From NCBI RefSeq assembly GCF_000284415.1, contig NC_017059.1, positions 287,141 through 319,572 on the forward strand: DNA of 32,432 nucleotides. The letters are read 5' to 3'. Made by a program: the position numbers and the translations under genes. The DNA comes from Pararhodospirillum photometricum DSM 122. GTDB lineage: Bacteria > Pseudomonadota > Alphaproteobacteria > Rhodospirillales > Rhodospirillaceae. Below, piece by piece: positions 25,500 to 32,432 of this stretch; position 1 is the stretch's first letter, and every line of letters begins with the position of its first letter. The notes under the pieces are model-generated. The model was not told the DNA's origin. It saw nothing but the letters and a program-made list of their open reading frames with translations, and did no database searches.

Positions 25500-25525
25500 G
25501 TCTGGGGAGGCGAGCCTCCCCAGAC
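25500..25525. repeat. GC-rich intergenic palindrome, perfect copy 2 upstream of tsaE
   Basis: GTCTGGGGAGGC-ga-GCCTCCCCAGAC, again with perfect 12-bp arms, 77 bp after copy 1 and in the same orientation, preceded by cggaggg and followed by ttccctcttt. Only about 60 bp separate it from the tsaE start. Since the flanking genes diverge, a simple terminator role is less obvious here. Confidence 0.9.
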
Positions 25526-25587
25526 TTCCCTCTTTCATACGTCCCCTGCTTGCCAGACGGCAGCGGCCCGGATACTCTGGTGCGATC

Positions 25588-26070
25588 ATGAGTCACTTCA
25601 CCTTGAGCCTTCCCCTGAAGGACGCCGATGCCACCGTTCGCCTGGGCGCCGTTCTGGCGGGGCTGGCGCGAGCCGGCGATGTTCTGGCACTCTGGGGCGA
25701 CCTGGGCGCCGGCAAATCCACCCTGGCGCGCGGCGCGGTGCGGGCCTTGACCCGGCCGGACGAAGACGTGCCCAGCCCGACCTTTACCTTGGTGCAAACC
25801 TACGAGCCCAGCGATCCCGAACGGCCGCCGATCTGGCACTTCGACCTCTACCGCCTGGACGACCCGGAAGATGCCCTGGCCCTCGCCATCGACGATGCCT
25901 TTGCCGATGCCTTCAGTCTGATCGAATGGCCTGAACGGCTGGGGACATGGCTGCCTGCCCGTCGCCTGGATATCCGGCTCACGCCAGAGGGCAACGAGCG
26001 TCTGGCGGCGTTGGAGTTTGGCGATGACTGGGCCCGGCGTCTGATGCCGGCTTTTACGGATTTCTTCTGA
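25588..26070 (+). CDS. tsaE: tRNA threonylcarbamoyladenosine biosynthesis ATPase TsaE
   Basis: TsaE is the small ATPase that works with TsaB and TsaD to make t6A at position 37 of ANN-decoding tRNAs. The 160-residue protein has the Walker A motif ALWGDLGAGKSTLARG (residues about 34-49), the family segment VPSPTFTLVQTYE, and WHFDLYRLDDPEDALALAID followed by LIEWPERL. Length is normal. No strong Shine-Dalgarno precedes ATG 25588. The next gene starts 1 bp after its stop, so the two are translationally coupled. Confidence 0.94.
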   Translation: MSHFTLSLPLKDADATVRLGAVLAGLARAGDVLALWGDLGAGKSTLARGAVRALTRPDEDVPSPTFTLVQTYEPSDPERPPIWHFDLYRLDDPEDALALAIDDAFADAFSLIEWPERLGTWLPARRLDIRLTPEGNERLAALEFGDDWARRLMPAFTDFF

Positions 26071-26071
26071 C

Positions 26072-27094
26072 ATGACGTTGTGTTCCGACCGGGCGGCCGC
26101 CCGCCAGACCCTGTTGACCCGGGCCGGCTGGGGGGATGCCTTGGCGCGTCCGCTGGCCGGAGACGCCAGCTTCCGCCGCTACGAGCGCCTAACCCTGGCC
26201 TCGGGCGACACGGCGGTGTTGATGGATGCGCCACCGCCCCACGAGGACACCCGGCCCTTCGTGTCCGTGGCCGAGCATTTGACCGCCCTGGGCTACTCGG
26301 CACCGCGCATTTTGGCTGCTGATATCGAGACCGGCTTTTTGCTGCTGGAGGACCTGGGCGACGCCACCTACACGCGGCTGCTGGCGGCCGGCGCGCCGGA
26401 AGAGCCCTTGTATACCCTGGCCGTGGACACCCTGGCCGACCTCCACGCCCGCTTCGATACCCCTGCGTCAGGGCTCGCCCCTTACGACGCGTCCCGCCTG
26501 CGGGCCGAGGCACGGCTGTTCGTCGAGTGGACCTTGCCCGCCCTCGGCCGGCCGGTCTCGCCCGCGGCCAGCGCGGCCTTCGATGCCCTGTGGCCCGATC
26601 TTGCCACCGTGGCCCGCGCGGTGCCGGCAACCTTGGTGCTGCGCGATTTTCACGTGGACAACCTGCTGCGTCTGGAGCGTCCGGGCGTGCGGGCCTGTGG
26701 GCTGTTGGACTTTCAAGACGCCTTGTGGGGGCCGGTGACCTACGATCTCATGAGCCTTCTGGAGGATGCCCGTCGCGACATCGCCCCGGATCTCCTTCAA
26801 AAGCTACGGGCGCGTTATCTGGCGGCCCATCCCGAGTTGGACCCGCAGGCCTTCTTGGCCAGTTGGGCGGTGTTGGCGGCGCAGCGCCATTTGAAAGTCC
26901 TTGGTATTTTCACCCGCCTTGACCGGCGCGATGGCAAACCCACCTATTTGAGTCACATGCCGCGCTTGTGGCGCCTGCTCGACGCAGCCCTGGCGCATCC
27001 CGTCCTGGCCCCTCTGGCGTCCTGGCTGGAGCGGCATGGGGCCCCGGCGGGAGAGCGCGACGTGGCCCCCCAGTCCCCCCATCCGGCCGCTTGA
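26072..27094 (+). CDS. amgK: AmgK-like N-acetylmuramate/N-acetylglucosamine anomeric kinase
   Basis: The 340-residue protein belongs to the aminoglycoside-phosphotransferase fold. It has ARPLAGDASFRRYERL and VLMDAPPPHEDTRPFV near the N terminus, LLLEDLGDATYTRLL, the catalytic loop LVLRDFHVDNLL (D and N for catalysis and Mg) and GLLDFQDALWGPVTYDLMSL. With MurU next door it matches the AmgK-MurU cell-wall recycling route, in which AmgK phosphorylates MurNAc or GlcNAc at C1 and MurU makes the UDP-sugar. That route bypasses the fosfomycin-sensitive MurA step. Function is assigned from family and neighbour. The gene starts 1 bp after tsaE. Confidence 0.88.
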   Translation: MTLCSDRAAARQTLLTRAGWGDALARPLAGDASFRRYERLTLASGDTAVLMDAPPPHEDTRPFVSVAEHLTALGYSAPRILAADIETGFLLLEDLGDATYTRLLAAGAPEEPLYTLAVDTLADLHARFDTPASGLAPYDASRLRAEARLFVEWTLPALGRPVSPAASAAFDALWPDLATVARAVPATLVLRDFHVDNLLRLERPGVRACGLLDFQDALWGPVTYDLMSLLEDARRDIAPDLLQKLRARYLAAHPELDPQAFLASWAVLAAQRHLKVLGIFTRLDRRDGKPTYLSHMPRLWRLLDAALAHPVLAPLASWLERHGAPAGERDVAPQSPHPAA

Positions 27095-27104
27095 GGATGT
27101 TTGC

Positions 27105-27857
27105 ATGAGCGTTGTTCCCTCTGCTGCCCCGTTGTCGCGCGCCATGGTTCTTGCTGCCGGATTGGGGTCGCGCCTGCGTCCGTTGACCGATAGCGTGCCC
27201 AAGCCCCTGGTGCGGGTCCAGGGCAAGCCACTCATCGACTGGGCCCTGGATCGCCTGCATGAAGCGGGCGTGGAAGATGTGGTTGTCAACCTCCACCACC
27301 TCCCTGACCTGCTGCGCTGCCATCTTTCGCGCCGCCAAAGCCCGCGCATCGTCTTTTCCGACGAAACCGACCAGCGCCTGGAAACCGGCGGCGGCGTGCG
27401 CCGCGCCCTGCCCTTGCTGGGCGACCAGCCGTTTTTCGTGGTCAACAGTGACGTGATCTGGCTCAACGGCGCCCAGCCGACCTTGCGCCTGCTGGCCGAG
27501 GCCTGGAACCCCGAGACCATGGATGCCTTGTTGCTGCTCCATCCCCAGGCCAGCGCCCATGGCTACGAGGGCCAGGGCGATTTTACCATGGACCCCGTGG
27601 GCCGGCTTGAACGCCGCCAGCCCGGCCTCCTGGCTCCTTTTATCTTTGCCGGCGTGCAGATCTTGCATCCAAGGCTGTTCGAGAATGCCCCCGAGGGAGC
27701 CTTCTCCCTCAACGTCTTGTATGATCGGGCCTTGTCGGAGGGCCGGCTGGGCGCCATTGCCCACGATGGCAAATGGTTCCACGTCGGCACCCCGCAGGCG
27801 TTGAAGGACACCGACCAGATGCTGGCGGCCTGCGCGGCGGCGTTGACCCCGCACTGA
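27105..27857 (+). CDS. murU: MurU-like N-acetylmuramate-1-phosphate uridylyltransferase
   Basis: MurU converts MurNAc-1-phosphate and UTP to UDP-MurNAc for peptidoglycan recycling. The 250-residue nucleotidyltransferase has the signature AMVLAAGLGSRLRPLTDSVP followed by KPLVRVQGKPLIDW, a metal-site FFVVNSDVIW and the C-terminal GKWFHVGTPQALKDTD. ATG 27105 is preceded by ttgagga at 27091-27097, which overlaps the amgK stop; a longer frame from 27036 would lie inside amgK and is rejected. The gene follows amgK by 10 bp. Confidence 0.92.
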   Translation: MSVVPSAAPLSRAMVLAAGLGSRLRPLTDSVPKPLVRVQGKPLIDWALDRLHEAGVEDVVVNLHHLPDLLRCHLSRRQSPRIVFSDETDQRLETGGGVRRALPLLGDQPFFVVNSDVIWLNGAQPTLRLLAEAWNPETMDALLLLHPQASAHGYEGQGDFTMDPVGRLERRQPGLLAPFIFAGVQILHPRLFENAPEGAFSLNVLYDRALSEGRLGAIAHDGKWFHVGTPQALKDTDQMLAACAAALTPH

Positions 27858-27915
27858 TCGGCAGCCCTGCGGCCCGACCAGTGGCGTCCCTGCTCTCACC
27901 TCAGGAACGCCCCCC

Positions 27916-28989
27916 ATGCCGGTCGCCTCGATCCCCGCCAGCCAGCCTTTTCTCGATACCCTTGCCGCCGGGCTGGCGGCCCTGGGCGAGCAGGACGCGG
28001 ATCCCCTGGCCCTTCCCCGGGTGACCGTGCTGTTGCCCACCCGACGCTCGTGTCGCGCCTTGCGGGAGGCTTTGCTCAGGGCGCGGGCCGGGCGGGCGGC
28101 CTTGTTGCCGCGCATTGTCCCCTTGGGCGACCTGGACGAGGAGGACGGCCCCGGCCTGGACACGCTGGCCCTGCCGTCGCCCCTGCCCGCCCTGACCCGG
28201 CAACTGATGCTAACACGCCTGATTCTGGCGCGCGGCGAGGACATGACGCCGGCCCAGGCAACGCGCCTTGCCGTGGATCTGGCCCGGCTTTTGGATCAGG
28301 CCCACACCGAGGAAATCGACATCGCCGCCATCGCTGCCCTCCCGGTCAAGGAGGAACTGGCCCACCATTGGCAGGTGACGCTCGATTTCCTGGGCCTGCT
28401 GATCGATGTCTGGCCCCCGCTGCTGCAAGAGTGGGGCGCCGTGGATCCCGCCTTGCATCGTTCGCTGGGGCTCAAGGCCCAGGCCCAGGCGTGGCGCGAG
28501 CGGCCGCCGGCCGGGCGGATCATCGCGGCGGGATCCACGGGCTCGATCCCGGCGGCGGCCGACGTGCTTAAGGTGGTGGCCGATCTGCCGCACGGGCTGG
28601 TCATCCTGCCGGGGCTCGACACCAGCCTGGACGACGCCAGTTGGGAGGCCCTGGAGGACACCCATCCCCAGGCGGCCCTCAAGCGCCTTTTGGACCGCTT
28701 CGGCCTGACCCGCGCCCAGGTCGGGTCGTGTGAGGCGTTTCTCCCACCCCTCGTCCCCCCCACCCCCCTGTCGCCGGCCCAAGACGCGCGGGCGCGGTTG
28801 GTAACGCTGGCCCTGCGCCCGGCCGCCACCACCGAAGCGTGGCGACATCTGGGCGAGAGCGGGGACACGCTGTGTTCTTGTCGGTGCTGGCCCTTGACGC
28901 CACCGAGCCACGGGCGCGCTTTTTCCTGGGCTTGGAGCGCTTGCAGATGGGCGACGCCAAGGGCGCCCTGGCCATCTGGCGTCATCTGA
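27916..28989 (+). pseudogene. addB: Truncated AddB (double-strand break repair nuclease/helicase subunit)
   Basis: AddB pairs with AddA in recombinational repair of double-strand breaks and is normally about 1000 residues. This frame matches the alphaproteobacterial AddB N terminus (PRVTVLLPTRRSCRALREAL, GRAALLPRIVPLGDLDEEDG, ARLLDQAHTEEIDIAAIAAL, AAGSTGSIPAAADVLKVVAD). The match runs only to about residue 318 (LALRPAATTEAWRHLGE, nt about 28865). Beyond that the frame enters the ccmI fragment out of phase and stops at 28989. The C-terminal nuclease region and the addA gene that usually follows are absent. Gene order tsaE-amgK-murU-addB is the normal one up to the break. Confidence 0.85.
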
Positions 28990-29666
28990 AAGCCGACACC
29001 CCGGCCGATGCGCCCTGGGCGGCCATGCTCGACGAACAGATCAGTGTGGTGGCCAAAAACGCCGGGGTTGACGTGGAAACCATCGCGCCGCAGTCAGCGC
29101 TGGCCTTCCCGGCCGAGAGCTGGACCCCGGCCAAGGACGCGCCGGCCGCGATGCCGGCCCCGGCGATGGCCAGCCCGGAAGCGGGCGGCCTGGGGAGCCT
29201 GCGCACCGACATCGGCGAAACCGAGCGCGCCTCGATCGAAGCGATGGTGGGGGGGCTCAAGAAAAAGCTGGAGACCAGCCCCGACGACTTCGACACCTGG
29301 ATGATGCTGGCCCGCAGCCAGCGCGTCTTGCAAAAGCACGCCGACGCCGTCGAGTCCTATGGCAAGGCCCTCGGCCTGCGCCCGGGGGACATGGAAGCGC
29401 GACGTGGCATGGCGTTTGCGCTGATTGCCGAGTCCCAGGCTAAGGGCGAGAGCGAGCCGCCGGAAGCGCTGTACATGGTCATGGCGTCGATTTTGCGCGA
29501 CAGCCCCGAGGACCAGGAGGCGTTGTTCTTTGTTGGTCTCCAGGCGGCCAACAAGGGCGATGGCGCCAAGGCCCGCGAGTTGTGGTCGCGGTTGCTGTTG
29601 CAGTTGCCCAAGGAGTCCTCGCTGGCCGGACAGATCCGGGCTCGGATGGAGGCGTTGCCGAAGTAA
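28870..29666 (+). pseudogene. ccmI: C-terminal fragment of cytochrome c biogenesis protein CcmI (TPR protein)
   Basis: CcmI presents apocytochrome c to the heme ligation complex. The fragment starts at the break with FLSVLALDATEPRARFFLGL and continues with tetratricopeptide-type repeats (GDAKGALAIWRHLKADTPAD, DDFDTWMMLARSQRVLQKHA, KALGLRPGDMEARRG) to LWSRLLLQLPKESSLAGQIR and a normal C terminus. The N-terminal membrane helices and first part of the protein are missing. An in-frame GTG at 28839 lies in addB-derived sequence, so a natural start is not evident. No other ccm gene is in view. The label is from repeat style and C-terminal features; another TPR protein is possible. Confidence 0.72.
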
Positions 29667-29681
29667 GGGCTGCGAGAGAGG

Positions 29682-29728
29682 AAAAGGCTGGGGAGGCGAG
29701 GCCTCCCCAGACCCCTCCCTTCCTTTTA
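29682..29728. terminator. Bidirectional terminator formed by a GC-rich palindrome copy
   Basis: CTGGGGAGGC-gag-GCCTCCCCAG (29688-29710), flanked by aaaagg on the left and a pyrimidine-rich tract ending in ccttttag on the right. It separates the convergent ccmI fragment and lacI-family gene, and the lacI-family stop codon lies in its right flank. Confidence 0.8.
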
Positions 29729-30763
29729 GGCGGACTCGCGCATGATGAGTTTGGTTTCCAGCAAGGTAAGGGGGGCGGGAGGCCGCGGGGATAGCGAGCG
29801 CTGGCTGTCGCCAATGGCTTCAAGCAGCAGATCCAGGCAACTGCGCGCCAGTTGAGAGTAGTCCTGGGCCACCGTGGTGAGCGGCGGACAGGTGTAGCGG
29901 CTCAAGGGGTGGTCGTCGTGGGCCGCCACCCGCACGTCGTCTTCGGGCCGCCGCCCAATGCGCAAGCCCCGTTGGAACGCCGCCGCCATCACACCAAAGG
30001 CCAAGCGATCGTTGGCACACAAAATGGTGCGGGTAGGAAAGCCGCCGGCGTCCAGTTGGCGGCAGGTTTCCTCAAAGCCCACCTGCTCGAAATCCCAGGC
30101 GTGGGAGGCAACCGGAATCACCCGGGGCTCCTGGCCCAGCCGGCGCATGGCCATCACGTAGGCCTCGCGGCGCCCGGCGGCGTTGGAATTGAGCGGCGGC
30201 ATTTCCAGGAAGCAGGGCTGTTCGCCGGTTCGGCAGAGGTACTCCACCATCAGGGAAATGCTTTGGATGTTGTCGGTGCCCACGAAGGGCAAGGCATCGC
30301 CGATCCGGGAATCGAGAAAGACCAAGGGCATGGTCCGGCCCAGGCTTTCGATCTGAGCCCGATCCGAGGCTTGACCCAGGGGAGCGATGATGGCGCCTGA
30401 GAGTTTGAGGGACAGCGCCGTCTCGATGGCCTTGGCTTCCAGGGTTTGCTCGCCGTGCGAACTGAGGACGATAGCCCAATACCCTTCCCGCAAGCTCAAG
30501 ATCTCGATCTGGCGCACAATCTCGGCATAGAACGGATCAGTAATGCTGGGGACAATAATGCCGATATTTTTCGACTTTTGCCGGTTCATATTCACGGCAA
30601 ACATGTTGGGGCGGTAGTCGAATTCACTCAGCGCCCGCTCAATCTTTTCTCGGGTCGAATGCCGGACCGAGGCTGGATCGTTAAAATACTTGGAGAGGGT
30701 TGGGCGAGAGATGCCCGTCGCCAGGGCGAAGTCCTCCATGTTACGGATTTTTTTGTTGGTCAT
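29726..30763 (-). CDS. LacI-family transcriptional regulator
   Basis: The 345-residue protein has an N-terminal helix-turn-helix (NMEDFALATGISRPTLSKYF) and hinge (YRPNMFAVNMNRQKSKNIG), then a periplasmic-binding-protein-like sugar-sensing domain (IGIIVPSITDPFYAEIVRQI, FVGTDNIQSISLMVEYL, TILCANDRLAFGVMAAAFQR). The recognition helix, ISRPTLSKYFND, differs from the common VSxxTVSRVLN and resembles a subgroup seen in rhizobia. No sugar transporter or catabolic operon adjoins it here, so its target is unknown. Palindromic bases just upstream could be its own operator. It converges with the ccmI fragment. Confidence 0.92.
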   Translation of the reverse strand: MTNKKIRNMEDFALATGISRPTLSKYFNDPASVRHSTREKIERALSEFDYRPNMFAVNMNRQKSKNIGIIVPSITDPFYAEIVRQIEILSLREGYWAIVLSSHGEQTLEAKAIETALSLKLSGAIIAPLGQASDRAQIESLGRTMPLVFLDSRIGDALPFVGTDNIQSISLMVEYLCRTGEQPCFLEMPPLNSNAAGRREAYVMAMRRLGQEPRVIPVASHAWDFEQVGFEETCRQLDAGGFPTRTILCANDRLAFGVMAAAFQRGLRIGRRPEDDVRVAAHDDHPLSRYTCPPLTTVAQDYSQLARSCLDLLLEAIGDSQRSLSPRPPAPLTLLETKLIMRESA

Positions 30764-30802
30764 GGCAGAGGTCCCGAAAGATTCGATGGAATCACGGGGC
30801 GG

Positions 30803-30821
30803 ATGTTAACATGCCTGTTAA
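30803..30821. promoter_or_regulatory. Possible operator upstream of the LacI-family gene
   Basis: A perfect palindrome, ATGTTAACAT (30803-30812), is followed by a second TGTTAA (30816-30821), 12 bp from the first. It lies 40 bp before the start of the divergently read regulator gene. LacI-type operators are palindromes of about this size, so autoregulation is plausible but unproven. Confidence 0.35.
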
Positions 30822-30890
30822 GAAAAAAGCGTGCTCAATTTTTCCGGGCGTATACTTTTCTACAAGGGGCGCGACCCCTGCCCCAGGAAT

Positions 30891-30942
30891 CAAGGGGTCC
30901 AAGAAGGCCCCGCCTCCCTAGGCTTTCTCTTTCTTTCCCCTG
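30891..30942. repeat. Degenerate GC-rich intergenic repeat copy before the GGDEF gene stop
   Basis: The order caaggggtcc, aaggccccgcctccc, ggctttctctttcttt resembles the palindrome family but the stem is decayed. The T-rich right side could still help end transcription in the rightward direction. Confidence 0.45.
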
Positions 30943-30959
30943 AAAGCCCCACCGCCCGG

Positions 30960-32432
30960 TCAGGACGCAAAGCACTCGGTATTCCGGCCGGCCGCCTTGG
31001 CCGCATACAAGGCGCGATCGGCGGCGCGGCGCAGGTCGGCGGCCGAGAGGCCGTCCTTGGGATAAAGGGCAACGCCCAGGCTGGCCGAAACCCGGGCCTC
31101 CCCCTCGCTCAGAAAAAACGGTTGATCCACAGCCAAGCGGACCCGTCGGGCCACCTCATCAACCCGATCAAAGCGATCAAGATCGGTCAGGATCACGGCA
31201 AACTCGTCGCCCCCCAGACGCGCCACGGTGTCGGTCCCGCGCACGCAGCCGACCATGCGCCGAGCGGCCTCGGAGAGCAAGGTATCGCCCGCGGCGTGCC
31301 CCAGGGTATCGTTGACGGCCTTGAAGTGATCGAGATCGACATAGATCAAGGCGAACTGCCGGCCGTGACGCTGGGCCGAGGCCAAGGTGACATCAAGGCG
31401 GTCATCGAACAATCGGCGATTGGGCAGGTCGGTCAGGGCGTCGTAGGTGGCCTGATGCAAGATGACTTCCTCGGCGGCCTTGCGCCGGGTGATGTCCGTG
31501 AAGGTGGCGACGTAGCCCCCGTGGTTCTCCTCGTCTTGGGGCAAGGCGACGATGTGCAGCCACTCGACGAAGATATCGCCGTTCTTGCGCCGGTTCCAGA
31601 CCTCGCCCTCCCAGCGGCCCGTCTCCCGAAGGGTGGCCCACATCTGGTCGAAAAAGCCCTTGTCGTGCCGGCCCGAGCGTAAAAACAGGGGATCGCGGCC
31701 GATCACCTCTTCGGCGCTATAGCCGGTGATGGCGGTGAAGGCAGGGTTGACTCGCACGATGCGATTGTCCACCCCCGTGACAATAATACCCTCGGCGGTA
31801 TGATCGAACACCGCGCCGGCGATCTGGAGATCGCGCTCGGCCACCAGCTTTTCCGTCACATCGCGGAAGCTGACCACGACCTGGACCGGTCCCTCGCCGC
31901 CCCAGGGCCGCACCACCACACTGACATCAACAGAGCGCCGCGTCACACCGTCGCGGTGCAGCAAATGACAGCGATAGGAGATGGGGACAACCTCGCCTCG
32001 CAACCGGCGTTCGTGCAACGTCGCCATCCAGCCCCGGTCCTCGGGCGCAATCAGGCCAAAGGGCGGCAGCTCCACCAGTTGGTGCTGGGAGTAGCCGGAA
32101 ATTTTGCACAAGCGCCCGTTGGCCAGAACGATCTTGCCTTCCTGGACCATCATGATGCCGTCTTGGCTGCTCTCCAGGACAGCCCGGACCCGCGCTTCGC
32201 TTTCTTCAACCTCGCGCCGTACGGCCTGAACCTTAGCCACCTCCTCGAGAAGGGCGGCGTTGACGGCGGAAAGCTGCTCGGTACGGGCAGCGATCAGATG
32301 ATCTTGCAGACGGTAGGCTTCGGTCAGACGCTCCAGGGCACGCCGCTCGTGCCAAGCAACCACCACGCGCCGCCCCTGGATCACCGCCAGTCCGGCCAGG
32401 GTCACAATCCCGAAAGTTCCCCCCCCCAACAC
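30960..32432 (-). CDS. PAS-PAS-GGDEF diguanylate cyclase, 5' end cut by window edge
   Basis: The 491 visible residues begin inside or near a membrane helix (FGIVTLAGLAVIQ) and a coiled coil (ALERLTEAYRLQDHLIAART). A first PAS domain (VLESSQDGIMMVQEGKIVLA) and a second PAS/PAC domain (VFDHTAEGIIVTGVDNRIVR, RSGRHDKGFFDQMWATLR, EVWNRRKNGDIFVEWLHIVA) follow. A GGDEF domain comes last (DALTDLPNRRLFDDRLD, YVDLDHFKAVNDTLGH, RLGGDEFAVIL). The active-site GGDEF is intact and an RxxD inhibitory site (RGTD) lies five residues before it, so an active, product-inhibited c-di-GMP synthase is likely. There is no EAL domain after it. An extracytoplasmic sensor probably precedes the membrane helix, outside the window. 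Confidence 0.93.
   Translation of the reverse strand: MLGGGTFGIVTLAGLAVIQGRRVVVAWHERRALERLTEAYRLQDHLIAARTEQLSAVNAALLEEVAKVQAVRREVEESEARVRAVLESSQDGIMMVQEGKIVLANGRLCKISGYSQHQLVELPPFGLIAPEDRGWMATLHERRLRGEVVPISYRCHLLHRDGVTRRSVDVSVVVRPWGGEGPVQVVVSFRDVTEKLVAERDLQIAGAVFDHTAEGIIVTGVDNRIVRVNPAFTAITGYSAEEVIGRDPLFLRSGRHDKGFFDQMWATLRETGRWEGEVWNRRKNGDIFVEWLHIVALPQDEENHGGYVATFTDITRRKAAEEVILHQATYDALTDLPNRRLFDDRLDVTLASAQRHGRQFALIYVDLDHFKAVNDTLGHAAGDTLLSEAARRMVGCVRGTDTVARLGGDEFAVILTDLDRFDRVDEVARRVRLAVDQPFFLSEGEARVSASLGVALYPKDGLSAADLRRAADRALYAAKAAGRNTECFAS

Noticed and set aside
24342..25934. Plus-strand 530-residue frame opposite fnr and into tsaE
   Set aside because: It lacks any domain, covers the repeats, and overlaps two well-supported genes in other frames.
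28839..28870. GTG 28839 as a true start of the CcmI-like gene
   Set aside because: The codons between 28839 and about 28870 are addB-derived sequence read in another frame, so this is a chance start created by the joint.
1..32432. CRISPR arrays, rRNA or tRNA genes
   Set aside because: No regularly spaced repeats with unique spacers and no cloverleaf with tRNA signature bases was seen; the repeats found are dispersed palindromes between genes.

Overview
This is a GC-rich stretch of an alphaproteobacterial chromosome. The gene content and protein style fit a motile member of the Rhodospirillales close to Rhodospirillum/Pararhodospirillum. That assignment is an inference from recognised protein families (a DUF6468 flagellar gene, MotE, CheZ beside CheY, alpha-type PDH, AmgK/MurU/TsaE order); no search was run. 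No rRNA, tRNA or CRISPR array was seen.

Layout. 1-1308 (minus): flgF and flgG, rod genes, with a good sigma54-type promoter ahead of flgF. 1589-6042 (plus): fliL, fliM, a DUF6468 gene, motE, cheY and cheZ, i.e. motor switch, stator support and switch signalling. 6223-7131: a breakpoint holding a truncated cyclic-nucleotide-binding gene and the 3' end of an IS5-type transposase, which runs into the 3' end of pdhC. 6865-10546 (minus): pdhA-pdhB-pdhC, with no lpd visible downstream. 10914-14774 (plus): a complete siaA-siaB-siaC-siaD set (PP2C phosphatase, kinase, STAS-like target, diguanylate cyclase), with an apparent frameshift at the end of siaB. 14925-15668 (minus): ubiG. 15948-20580 (plus): lysC, a nitronate monooxygenase-like flavoprotein and ptsP. 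20886-24264 (plus): a soluble globin-type chemoreceptor, then a membrane Cache chemoreceptor interrupted by an in-frame TAG. 24312-25337 (minus): a thioredoxin-reductase-like ferredoxin-NADP reductase. 25588-27857 (plus): tsaE, amgK and murU. 27916-29666: a truncated addB joined to the C-terminal part of ccmI. 29726-32432 (minus): a LacI-family regulator and a PAS-PAS-GGDEF protein that runs off the right edge.

Two themes stand out. First, signalling through motility and c-di-GMP dominates: flagellar motor, CheY/CheZ, two chemoreceptors, the Sia switch and a second GGDEF protein. Second, the region is scarred. Two rearrangement joints (IS5/pdhC and addB/ccmI) and two small lesions (siaB and the Cache chemoreceptor) lie within 32 kb, so either this genome is decaying or the sequence carries errors.

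Many intergenic gaps carry copies of one GC-rich palindrome, consensus GTCTGGGGAGGC-(2-3 nt)-GCCTCCCCAGAC. It is often flanked by A-rich and T-rich tracts, sits at both clear convergent gene ends, and probably serves as a bidirectional terminator or REP-like element.
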